5,742 bases of DNA from Candidatus Atribacteria bacterium (GTDB taxonomy: Bacteria; Atribacterota; JALVIU01). This document shows positions 1 through 5,558 of this stretch, piece by piece. The position numbers and the translations under genes were made by a program. Each line of letters opens with the position of its first letter. Position 1 is the first letter of the stretch. The notes beneath the pieces were generated by a model, which saw only the letters and a list, made by a program, of their open reading frames with translations, was not told the DNA's origin and did no database searches. Where the stretch lies: positions 1 through 5,742 of the forward strand of contig JALVIU010000076.1 in the NCBI GenBank assembly GCA_027028665.1, given 5' to 3'.

Positions 1-1179
1 GAAAAGGGTACGCGGCTTGGTGTTTTGGTGGATAACCTTTCATATGATGTAGGAAAAATATTTGCCCATATGAATGCAAACATATCTGCATCCAGAAAGG
101 GTATAGAGTATCTCTTTAAGAAAAATAAGATTACATTATATAAAGATGAGGCAGAGGTTATATCTAAAAATAGGATAAAACTTAAAAATAAGGGAGAGGA
201 GATTGAGACAGAAAATCTTGTCATAGCAACAGGTTCGTCTCCTTCTCTTTTTCCACCCTTTTCTGAGGTAGATGGTATATGGACAAGTGATGATGTATTT
301 ACTTTGAAGGATGTCCCTGAGGTATTACTCATAGTAGGGGGTGGAGTAATAGGTTGTGAAATGGCTACATTTTTTGCAAGATTGGGTGTTGAGGTTTATA
401 TATTTGAGATAATGGAACATATACTCCCTACAGAGGATAAAGATACTGCAGATGTGATAAAGAAGTCCTTAAAGAAATTGGGAGTAAAGATATATGAGTC
501 CTCTAAGGTGGTAGATGTAAAACGTAAAGATTCATGGTTTTCTGTTCATGCAGATACACCTGATGGAGAGATCGATATAGATGTAGAAAAGGTGCTTGTA
601 TCTGTGGGAAGAAGGGCAAATATATCAGATGATATAAAAGGTTTGGGGCTTAAGATAGAGCGTGGAATTGTTACAGATACACATATGAAGACAAATATCC
701 CGGGTGTGTATGCTATAGGTGATGTAAGGGGAGCGATAATGCTTGCCCATACAGCTATGTATGAAGGGGTAACCGCTGCCTACAATATAGCAGGGATAGA
801 TAAAGAGATGGATTATTCCGCTGTACCCTCTGTGGTCTTTACATCTCCTGAGATAGGGAGTGTAGGTGTTAGGGAAAAGGATATAGAAGCTGATAAGGTA
901 AAGATAGGCAAGTTTCCATTTATGGCAAATGGAAAGGCACGTGTAATGCTTGAAAGAGATGGTTTTGTAAAGGTGATAGTAGATAAGGAAACCGAGAAGG
1001 TCATTGGTTTTACAATAGTGGGGCCAAATGCTACAGATCTTATAATGGAAGGGGTTATAGCAGTGAGAAATAGATTAAAGTTGGATGAGCTTTTGGATAG
1101 TATCCATCCCCATCCTACTTTATCTGAGGCCATACTTGGTGCCTTAGAAGAGGCAGAAGGAAAGGCCATCCATATGTAA
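1..1179 (+). CDS. lpdA: Dihydrolipoamide dehydrogenase (E3), 5'-truncated by window edge
   Basis: FAD-dependent pyridine nucleotide-disulfide oxidoreductase that reoxidises dihydrolipoyl groups with NAD+ in 2-oxoacid dehydrogenase or glycine cleavage complexes; cytoplasmic. The frame is open from base 1, so the gene starts outside the window. A TTG at 25 is internal, because the preceding residues (EKGTRLGV) already fit the family. About 55-65 residues are missing, including the first FAD-binding GxGxxG and the CxxxxC redox disulfide. Visible: ATGS at the end of the FAD domain; the NAD-binding GGGVIG at 337-354, with a strand ending in Glu (VYIFE) as in NAD- rather than NADP-specific enzymes; the second FAD motif AIGD at 712-723 followed by LAHTAMYEG; and the dimerisation domain with HPHPTLSE, whose second His (1111-1113) and Glu (1126-1128) match the catalytic dyad. 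The C-terminus is normal. Mercuric reductase or glutathione reductase is less likely, given the Lpd-type HPHPTLSE end. Seen: motifs. Known: family chemistry. Which complex it serves cannot be told. Confidence 0.88.
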   Translation, partial: EKGTRLGVLVDNLSYDVGKIFAHMNANISASRKGIEYLFKKNKITLYKDEAEVISKNRIKLKNKGEEIETENLVIATGSSPSLFPPFSEVDGIWTSDDVFTLKDVPEVLLIVGGGVIGCEMATFFARLGVEVYIFEIMEHILPTEDKDTADVIKKSLKKLGVKIYESSKVVDVKRKDSWFSVHADTPDGEIDIDVEKVLVSVGRRANISDDIKGLGLKIERGIVTDTHMKTNIPGVYAIGDVRGAIMLAHTAMYEGVTAAYNIAGIDKEMDYSAVPSVVFTSPEIGSVGVREKDIEADKVKIGKFPFMANGKARVMLERDGFVKVIVDKETEKVIGFTIVGPNATDLIMEGVIAVRNRLKLDELLDSIHPHPTLSEAILGALEEAEGKAIHM

Positions 1180-1209
1180 ATAAAAATAATGGTAATCTTA
1201 TTGCTTTTT

Positions 1210-1263
1210 TAATCCTTAATCCCTGAGATAAGGAATATCTCATTCCTCAGGGATTAAGGATTA
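1210..1263. terminator. Long perfect hairpin between convergent genes, terminator-like but without a 3' U-tract
   Basis: Arms 1210-1227 and 1246-1263 are perfectly complementary over 18 bp (core AATCCTTAATCCCTGAG). Three more U-G wobble pairs are possible only in plus-strand RNA (1207-1209 with 1264-1266). The 18-base loop can form a further 4-bp stem (1233-1236 with 1242-1245). Two competing small stems exist: 1224-1230 with 1236-1242, and 1231-1236 with 1242-1247. It fills the gap between the stop of lpdA and the stop of the response regulator, which suggests a shared 3' end element. However, the only T-run (1205-1210) lies before the stem on the plus strand, and neither strand has a U-run after it, unlike the canonical terminator at 4609-4649. 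It may stabilise 3' ends or work with other factors. Confidence 0.5.
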
Positions 1264-1267
1264 GGGC

Positions 1268-1645
1268 TTAAATTCCTAAAGTTTTTTCTATACTTTCCTT
1301 TAGTTCATCCATTTTGAAGGGTTTTGAGAGTACCCCAGAGAATCCATACTCTTCATAATTATTCACTACTTCACCTTCAGAATAGCCTGTAGATACTATG
1401 ATAGGTACTTCTTTATCAAATTCTCTGATTTTTTTTGCCGCTTCTTTTCCATCCATACCACTGTTTACAGTGAGATCCATAATTATAAGGTCAAATGGTT
1501 CTCCCTTTTCCTTTGACCTTTTATAGAGATCTATAGCCTTTTCTCCATCCTCTACACTTACCACTTCATATCCAAGATAAGCAATCTGCTCTGAAACAAC
1601 ATCCCTTATCAGGGAATCATCATCCATAAGCAATATTTTTGCCAT
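1268..1645 (-). CDS. Single-domain response regulator (receiver only)
   Basis: A 125-residue CheY/Spo0F-like receiver with no output domain. It is expected to be phosphorylated on Asp by a histidine kinase and to act through protein-protein contacts in the cytoplasm. Visible: acidic pocket D8-D9-D10; phosphoacceptor D57 in LIIMDLT; switch residue T86 in IIVSTGYS; invariant K108 in LSKPF; and the usual five alternating beta/alpha units, ending at residue 125 with no room for a DNA-binding domain. The stretch DLTxxxGMDGKEA followed by VSTGYS and YGFSGVLSKPF is the variant typical of receivers fused to the C-terminus of hybrid PAS-kinases; the usual Pro after DLT-x is Asn here (N61). ATG at 1645 is preceded by a purine-rich AAGGGGGAGAGAGGT that serves as ribosome site. 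It has its own promoter (1694-1722) and lies downstream of the PAP2 gene on the same strand. No kinase is in the window. Seen: catalytic residues. Inferred: partner kinase elsewhere. Confidence 0.93.
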   Translation of the reverse strand: MAKILLMDDDSLIRDVVSEQIAYLGYEVVSVEDGEKAIDLYKRSKEKGEPFDLIIMDLTVNSGMDGKEAAKKIREFDKEVPIIVSTGYSEGEVVNNYEEYGFSGVLSKPFKMDELKESIEKTLGI

Positions 1646-1693
1646 ACCTCTCTCCCCCTTACCAATTTTATCCCATAAAAAGACTTTTTCTTA

Positions 1694-1722
1694 ATTATAT
1701 CATATTTTTATTTTAAGGAAAA
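1694..1722 (-). promoter_or_regulatory. Extended -10 promoter of the response regulator
   Basis: On the minus strand a perfect extended -10, TGATATAAT, occupies 1702-1694. Seventeen bases upstream the -35 position (1722-1717) reads TTTTCC, a poor match, as is common when TGn is present. The predicted start is near 1687, giving a leader of about 40 bases before ATG at 1645. A small AT-rich palindrome, AAAAAG-A-CTTTTT (1677-1689), spans the predicted start and could be an operator, though its low complexity makes that weak. The promoter begins only a few bases after the PAP2 stop codon, and no terminator separates the two genes, so read-through from PAP2 is possible too. Confidence 0.65.
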
Positions 1723-1727
1723 ACTTG

Positions 1728-2357
1728 CTACTTTTTAAAATATTTATATATATACTTCTCACAAAAGGCATACAGGGCATATACTATAAATATAGCGCCA
1801 AATACATCAAGAGAATAGTGAACTCTCATAAGTAAGAGGCCTAATGCAATGGATAGTGTAAAAAATAAAGCAAGCCACTTAAAGAATTTATTATCCTTTA
1901 TAGCGAGAAATATGAGAAAGGGAAAACCTGTATGTCCAGAGGGGAAGAGATCTCGTGTACCGAAATACCATCCAGGAAAATGAAAGTAGGGATAGTCATC
2001 TATTCTTGGATATGGTGGAGGAAGTTGGGTAAGTGAGAGGAAAAATGCCCTTACAAAGTTATAAACTCCTACCAGAAATATTATATAAGGTAGATCTTTC
2101 CGTGCAAAAAATATGAAATAGGTAAATACAATTATAGAAAATATTACAGGAAACAAGGATGCCAGTATATTTGCATTTACAAGGGGAAGCATATTGTGAA
2201 TAGTATCATTCAATGGACATTGATAGGTAAATTTCTCTACAAATGCACCTGCAAGCTCTGCCACATATAAACCGGATATAAGTATCACCATTGAGAAAAG
2301 GTAGAGCCAGAATCTCTCCTTTATATCGTAATAAAGCTCTTTTAAATGTTTTACCAT
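1728..2357 (-). CDS. PAP2/sphingomyelin-synthase-like membrane phosphatase or phosphotransferase
   Basis: Integral membrane protein of 209 residues with about six hydrophobic segments (roughly 17-36, 65-84, 89-109, 141-153, 158-177, 183-200). The active-site motifs are F-P-S-G-H-T (H142) and H-Y-S-L-D (H180, D184), the His-His-Asp set of the PAP2 superfamily, in which one His forms a phospho-enzyme. The classical first PAP2 motif (KX6RP) is absent. Instead there is VRAFFLSLTQLPPP (102-115), resembling the conserved block of the sphingomyelin synthase-like branch (PAP2_C). That suggests a lipid phosphatase or head-group transferase acting at the outer face of the cytoplasmic membrane; the substrate cannot be read from sequence. 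The gene has a GAGGT site (2365-2369) seven bases before ATG 2357, stop TAG, and its own promoter at 2427-2455. Seen: motifs and helices. Family placement: moderately sure. Reaction: inferred. Confidence 0.85.
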   Translation of the reverse strand: MVKHLKELYYDIKERFWLYLFSMVILISGLYVAELAGAFVEKFTYQCPLNDTIHNMLPLVNANILASLFPVIFSIIVFTYFIFFARKDLPYIIFLVGVYNFVRAFFLSLTQLPPPYPRIDDYPYFHFPGWYFGTRDLFPSGHTGFPFLIFLAIKDNKFFKWLALFFTLSIALGLLLMRVHYSLDVFGAIFIVYALYAFCEKYIYKYFKK

Positions 2358-2426
2358 ATCTTATACCTCATACCATTTTTATTTTTATTGTCTTTATAAA
2401 CTTAATTAATAGCTACTATGTAAATC

Positions 2427-2455
2427 ATTATATAAAGATGCAGCCATAAAGTCAA
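2427..2455 (-). promoter_or_regulatory. Sigma-70 type promoter of the PAP2 gene
   Basis: On the minus strand TTGACT (2455-2450) and TATAAT (2432-2427) are separated by exactly 17 bases, an almost perfect housekeeping promoter. The start would be near 2420, with a leader of about 60 bases that ends in the GAGGT ribosome site before ATG 2357. No leader hairpin is evident. Confidence 0.8.
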
Positions 2456-2541
2456 ATATATTCCATGTAGTAAGGTAGTACGATTTAACCATACTTAGTT
2501 ATATTCTATTTATGATTTTTATGTTTTTTAGTTTTCTCAAG

Positions 2542-2585
2542 GATGTATCTATTTTTTTGTAAATTTACAAAAAAATAGATACATC
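2542..2585. repeat. Perfect 44-bp palindrome with no spacer
   Basis: Two 22-base arms (2542-2563 and 2564-2585) are exact reverse complements with no central loop. The arm starts GATGTATCTA, continues with a run of seven T and ends GTAAA; the centre is TAAATTTA. Symmetry stops at 2541/2586 (G opposite A). An outer, spaced 6-bp pair (2535-2540 TCTCAA, 2605-2610 TTGAGA) adds looser symmetry. It lies 33 bases upstream of the -35 box of the DUF505 promoter and about 87 bases behind the PAP2 promoter. Neither strand has a U-run after it. Possible roles: binding site for a multimeric regulator, cruciform, or relic of a palindromic mobile element. Confidence 0.95.
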
Positions 2586-2618
2586 ATATAAGTTTGTAGA
2601 AAAATTGAGAGTATAAGA

Positions 2619-2647
2619 TTGAAATTTTCATCTATATTTGATAAAAT
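2619..2647 (+). promoter_or_regulatory. Sigma-70 type promoter of the DUF505 gene, with extended -10
   Basis: TTGAAA (2619-2624) and TAAAAT (2642-2647) are separated by 17 bases, each one mismatch from consensus. TG at 2639-2640 supplies an extended -10. The predicted start is near 2654, giving a short leader of about 27 bases containing the ribosome site. Confidence 0.78.
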
Positions 2648-2667
2648 TTAATTAGAAAAAAATATAA

Positions 2668-2675
2668 GAGGTGAT
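2668..2675 (+). promoter_or_regulatory. Ribosome binding site that fixes the DUF505 start
   Basis: GAGGTGAT matches eight consecutive bases of the anti-16S consensus and ends five bases before ATG 2681. The alternative in-frame TTG at 2675 overlaps this site and cannot be the start, so the protein begins M-I-I-K-K. Confidence 0.85.
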
Positions 2676-2680
2676 TGAGT

Positions 2681-4603
2681 ATGATCATTAAAAAGGAACA
2701 TGCACTTGCTTTACTAAATATCCTGGAAAAGGATAAAGAAAATACTACATTTATAGTAGCTGAAACAAAAGATTTAGCGCCATATGAAGAGCTCGAGCTA
2801 CAGAATCTTGTAAGACTGGAAAAACCTATGGAATATGCACTTACCTATTGGGGAAAAGGAATTTCTGAATTACTTACAAATATGGTCAATAAAGACCTGA
2901 TCCATCATCCTGATACCTGGGATCCTGAGTTTAGATGGATTGGCACAGAGGTGCTTTCTATGATTGAAAGTGCCATAAGAAATAATGACATCCCCGGGAC
3001 ACTTACGGAAAAGGAACTTGAAAAGAGAGGTTTTGTTAGAGAGGAAAAAGGGATAAAAGTAATAAGTGGGTATGCAAAAGATGTTTATAATATATTTAAA
3101 AATGCAAAACCTCGTCTCGTTGTGTCTAAGGAACTTTACAACTATATACAAAAGACACCGAAAGGACCTGCAAGGTTTTCATTGTTACCCCAAGAGGGGA
3201 GGTTTCCTCTTATCCTTGAGTCTATGAGGCTTATTGCACTTTCTGTGCCTGCACATGATGTTTATACATTTACAGGTCTGGGCCAGGCAGTAAAAGAGAC
3301 ATGCAACGTTCTTGCTGCTTCTTTAGATACAGTGATTTCTGAGGATATTATGTATTCTCTTGTAAAGATTATGGATGAAGGACCAGAGTCCCTTACTCCA
3401 GAGGAAAAAGAAGTGCTCGGTGCCCTTGCATATATAGATGGAGAGGGTAATCCCTTACCTGCAGGGGAATCCCTTATTGAGGTCTATCATATTTGGAAGG
3501 AAAAGGAATTTAGACCTGTTAAGACTTTTGATATAGATATTTTAGATGCAGAGGTTTTAAAATCTGTAGATAATATCTGGAAAAAATATAAAGAGAATCC
3601 TGCACTTCTTCCTACTATTGATGAAATTATAAATGTTATGTTCCTGCGTCCTATAAAAGAATACAAGCATCTATTTGAATATTATGGAAGAAGGATATAT
3701 CAAGATCTGGGATACCATAAAAAGGAAGAGATTAGAAAGAAATTCGATGAAGTAAAAACCATTGAAGAGGTATTTAAGAGCTATTATGAAAAGGGTGGAA
3801 AGTGGAGTGAGAAAATAAAAGAGGTAATCCAGCATGCATTATATACCCTTGAGTCCTTCGATCTCATTCTTACAGGATGGGAAGAAGGCAAAAAGGTATA
3901 CTTTCTTACAGAGCCAGGAAAGAAGGTAGTAGAAGACCTTGCAAGAAGAGGTGTAAGAGATATTCCATCTTCTGGTGTTAAAGCAATTACTATATCTTAT
4001 AGGGAAATATCGTCTCCCAACCTCTCATGGTATGAAGAGGCAAAGGAGAGACATCTTGTAGGGACAGGAGAACCTACAGAGGCAGGAAAGTTGTACGCAG
4101 ATCTTGCATACAGTATCAATAGATTGCCACATCTTACCCGATTTGAACTCAAGGTACTTCATAGGATCCCTGATAAAGGCTTTTTTGTAAATAATTTATA
4201 TAAAGAATTTGATGAAACCTGGCATGAGGAAATACAATATGCATTGAGAAAACTTGAGGCAAGAGGATATATAGACATCTTACAAAATGAGGCAATAATA
4301 CTTACAGAACCTGGTAAACTTATAAAGCGTGCACTCGCTGGTGCACCAGAGAGTATGGCAAATCCTATTACGCCACTTGTGGTAAAGATACTTAAAGCTT
4401 TGTATGAAGTAGGTGGATTATATGAAAAGGAAAAGAAGATAAGGGTACTCCCGAAGAATATGGCAGAGGCCCTAAAGCTTACAGGACTTGATGCTGAGAC
4501 CTTTGAAAAAGAGCTTCTCATTGCAAGAGTTGCAAAACTTATAGGAAAGACCAGTGTAAATGAAGCAGGTATTCTTGTACTTCAGAGTATAGGTGTTATG
4601 TAA
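2681..4603 (+). CDS. DUF505-family protein, array of winged-helix-like modules
   Basis: A 640-residue soluble protein without signal peptide or membrane segments, rich in Lys and Glu. I recognise the family (DUF505) from the N-terminus IIKKEHALALL, the block FRWIGTEVLSMIESA and the later GRRIYQDLG; its function is unknown. The signature T-x-x-G-x-x-hydrophobic, which in winged-helix folds closes the wing and starts the next helix, recurs: T55-G58 (ALTYWGK), T198-G201 (FTGLGQ), L259-G262 (LPAGES), T410-G413 (LTEPGKK), T466-G469 (PTEAGK), T542-G545 (LTEPGK), and a variant N627-G630 (NEAGI). Several are preceded by a helix such as ALYTLESFDL or ALRKLEARGY, a plausible recognition helix. No catalytic or metal motif is visible. 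The gene is monocistronic by appearance: own promoter, strong ribosome site, strong terminator. Inference: nucleic-acid binding or scaffold protein, possibly autoregulated through the upstream palindrome. Family call fairly sure; function open. Confidence 0.78.
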   Translation: MIIKKEHALALLNILEKDKENTTFIVAETKDLAPYEELELQNLVRLEKPMEYALTYWGKGISELLTNMVNKDLIHHPDTWDPEFRWIGTEVLSMIESAIRNNDIPGTLTEKELEKRGFVREEKGIKVISGYAKDVYNIFKNAKPRLVVSKELYNYIQKTPKGPARFSLLPQEGRFPLILESMRLIALSVPAHDVYTFTGLGQAVKETCNVLAASLDTVISEDIMYSLVKIMDEGPESLTPEEKEVLGALAYIDGEGNPLPAGESLIEVYHIWKEKEFRPVKTFDIDILDAEVLKSVDNIWKKYKENPALLPTIDEIINVMFLRPIKEYKHLFEYYGRRIYQDLGYHKKEEIRKKFDEVKTIEEVFKSYYEKGGKWSEKIKEVIQHALYTLESFDLILTGWEEGKKVYFLTEPGKKVVEDLARRGVRDIPSSGVKAITISYREISSPNLSWYEEAKERHLVGTGEPTEAGKLYADLAYSINRLPHLTRFELKVLHRIPDKGFFVNNLYKEFDETWHEEIQYALRKLEARGYIDILQNEAIILTEPGKLIKRALAGAPESMANPITPLVVKILKALYEVGGLYEKEKKIRVLPKNMAEALKLTGLDAETFEKELLIARVAKLIGKTSVNEAGILVLQSIGVM

Positions 4604-4608
4604 GTTCC

Positions 4609-4649
4609 AAAAGAGAGACCTCATAAAGTTAAAGAGGTCTCTCTTTTTT
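4609..4649 (+). terminator. Intrinsic terminator of the DUF505 gene
   Basis: Arms 4609-4622 and 4634-4647 pair perfectly over 14 bp (core GAGAGACCTC / GAGGTCTCTC) around an 11-base loop, followed by and partly including a run of six T at 4644-4649. It begins six bases after the DUF505 stop. The T-run also forms part of the left arm of the next inverted repeat. Confidence 0.92.
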
Positions 4650-4682
4650 CATATTTTGTGTTATAATACAAAATATGAAAAA
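4645..4682. repeat. 15-bp inverted repeat enclosing the lipoprotein -10 box and start codon
   Basis: Arms 4645-4659 (TTTTTCATATTTTGT) and 4668-4682 (ACAAAATATGAAAAA) are exact reverse complements with an 8-base spacer, GTTATAAT, that holds the -10 box. The right arm contains the ATG at 4675 and the first two Lys codons; the left arm begins inside the upstream terminator T-run. As DNA it could be an operator covering the promoter. As read-through RNA it would bury the start codon. Confidence 0.9.
4659..4667 (+). promoter_or_regulatory. Extended -10 promoter of the lipoprotein gene, predicted leaderless start
   Basis: TGTTATAAT is a perfect extended -10. The -35 position (4639-4644) falls in the terminator stem and has no match. 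With the usual 6-7 base distance, transcription would start at about 4673-4675, at or within a base or two of ATG 4675. No GGAGG-like site precedes that ATG, which agrees with a leaderless mRNA. Confidence 0.68.
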
Positions 4683-5553
4683 GTTCATTCTTCTTCTACT
4701 TTTATCTTTTGTAGTCCTTTTTCTTTCAGGATGTATGGAGCACATAGATCTTCCACTTTTTATATTTTCTTCTTCTACTCCTCTTCCTCAAAGTCCTGAA
4801 TCTGAAGATGAAATACTTTACGATACAGAAATGTTTACTACTTATAGTGAAATTTTGCCTATCATAGATGAAGGGGTAGAGGTTTTTAATAATAATCTTG
4901 TTTTATATAGAAATATAGTTTCACAATGCCTATTTGAAGAAGAGGAAAAGAGCCCTAATACGTTTCCCCTTACAAGGATAGATAGCACGCCATCTTTTTA
5001 TATAGAGTGGCCCCAGGAATACAAAGAAAGATATAAGACTATTTTAGAAAAGATCGTAAATAGTGTATTGCCAAATGGTTATGGTGGGACATACAAGCCT
5101 ATAATTACAGACAATGAAGATGCTGCCACATTTATTATATCTTTTGTATCCAGTGATACCCTTATGGGAGAGTTACTTTTTTCTAGTGGTGTTTATGGAT
5201 TTTATATTATAAGAGAAAAAGAGGAAAATGTTATAAAGAGAGGGACCATATATGTGAGAGACTACGACTTTTTAAAAAATACACATCCTTCTTTTACACC
5301 TAATCAAATTTGGACTATAGTGGAGGCCATACTTTCTGAGGAGATGGCACAGGCACCTATAGTCTGTCAGGATACAAGTATTGACAGTTCTATGAGATTT
5401 TATGATTCACCGAAAATTAGTGACTACCTTAAAAACCCAGACCTTACTCAAAAGGATTTTGAGGTGATAAAGATTGCCTTAAAATTACCCCCTGGTCTTA
5501 ATAAAGGAGAATGGATAAGATTTATAGATAAATATATGGATATAAGGAGGTAA
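4675..5553 (+). CDS. Lipoprotein, possibly DUF2927-like
   Basis: A 292-residue predicted lipoprotein. Residues 1-19 form a signal peptide (MKKF, Leu-rich core) ending in lipobox L17-S-G-C20, so mature Cys20 would be lipidated and the protein exported and membrane-anchored; a Ser/Pro/Glu-rich linker (about 33-46) follows. The globular part has FYIEWPQEY, then a helix ending [10 protein letters not shown], then [10 protein letters not shown], then an EEMAQ motif (222-226), and near the end [19 protein letters not shown]. This order resembles my memory of the DUF2927 family (RW-P block, ANI-type strand, EExxQ, then LT-x-D and LPPGM-like end), possibly a zincin-related fold, but there is no HExxH. 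The similarity is a hypothesis. Apart from the lipobox Cys there are two others, C85 and C231. ATG 4675 is chosen because it gives a complete signal peptide; it has no Shine-Dalgarno and lies inside an inverted repeat. Its stop overlaps the ribosome site of ftcD. Confidence 0.82.
   Translation: MKKFILLLLLSFVVLFLSGCMEHIDLPLFIFSSSTPLPQSPESEDEILYDTEMFTTYSEILPIIDEGVEVFNNNLVLYRNIVSQCLFEEEEKSPNTFPLTRIDSTPSFYIEWPQEYKERYKTILEKIVNSVLPNGYGGTYKPIITDNEDAATFIISFVSSDTLMGELLFSSGVYGFYIIREKEENVIKRGTIYVRDYDFLKNTHPSFTPNQIWTIVEAILSEEMAQAPIVCQDTSIDSSMRFYDSPKISDYLKNPDLTQKDFEVIKIALKLPPGLNKGEWIRFIDKYMDIRR
5546..5551 (+). promoter_or_regulatory. Ribosome binding site of ftcD overlapping the lipoprotein stop
   Basis: GGAGGT, within AAGGAGGTAA, is a full-strength site. 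It is made of the last two Arg codons (AGG AGG) and the first base of the TAA of the lipoprotein, seven bases before ATG 5559. This implies one transcript and probably coupled translation. Confidence 0.88.
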
Positions 5554-5558
5554 GGGTT

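Larger units (their letters stand above)
2358..2680. other. Divergent intergenic region (323 bases) between PAP2 and DUF505 genes
   Basis: No credible gene is present. Very AT-rich. It contains, left to right, the PAP2 ribosome site (2365-2369) and promoter (2427-2455) on the minus strand; an unassigned stretch 2456-2541 with T-rich tracts; the 44-bp palindrome (2542-2585), loosely framed by TCTCAA (2535-2540) and TTGAGA (2605-2610); and then the DUF505 promoter (2619-2647) and ribosome site on the plus strand. The palindrome lies upstream of both predicted transcription starts, so it should not be in either mRNA. Confidence 0.8.

Noticed and set aside
25-27. TTG as start codon of the first gene
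   Set aside because: The frame is open back to base 1 and the upstream residues fit the Lpd family. There is no ribosome site before the TTG.
813-1169. Open frame antisense to lpdA
   Set aside because: It is Ser/Thr/Pro-rich, shows no recognisable domain and lies entirely opposite conserved catalytic and dimerisation sequence of lpdA.
2512-2562. Possible 16-residue ORF reading into the palindrome
   Set aside because: Low complexity (Phe-rich), no ribosome site or promoter, and ends in the palindrome centre.
2542-2585. Palindrome as a bidirectional intrinsic terminator
   Set aside because: It lies upstream of both divergent starts and neither strand has a U-run after the stem, so there is no gene for it to terminate.
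2675-2677. TTG as start codon of the DUF505 gene
   Set aside because: It overlaps the GAGGTGAT ribosome site; ATG 2681 is spaced correctly.
2870-3151. Open frame antisense to the DUF505 gene
   Set aside because: Composition is unlike a protein of this genome and it has no convincing upstream signals. It is a shadow of the plus-strand gene.
4159-4521. Second open frame antisense to DUF505
   Set aside because: Ser/Phe-rich shadow translation without motifs, opposite the winged-helix-like part of DUF505.
4593-4799. Small open frame bridging the terminator and the lipoprotein start
   Set aside because: It runs through the intrinsic terminator and reads the signal peptide region out of frame; no ribosome site.
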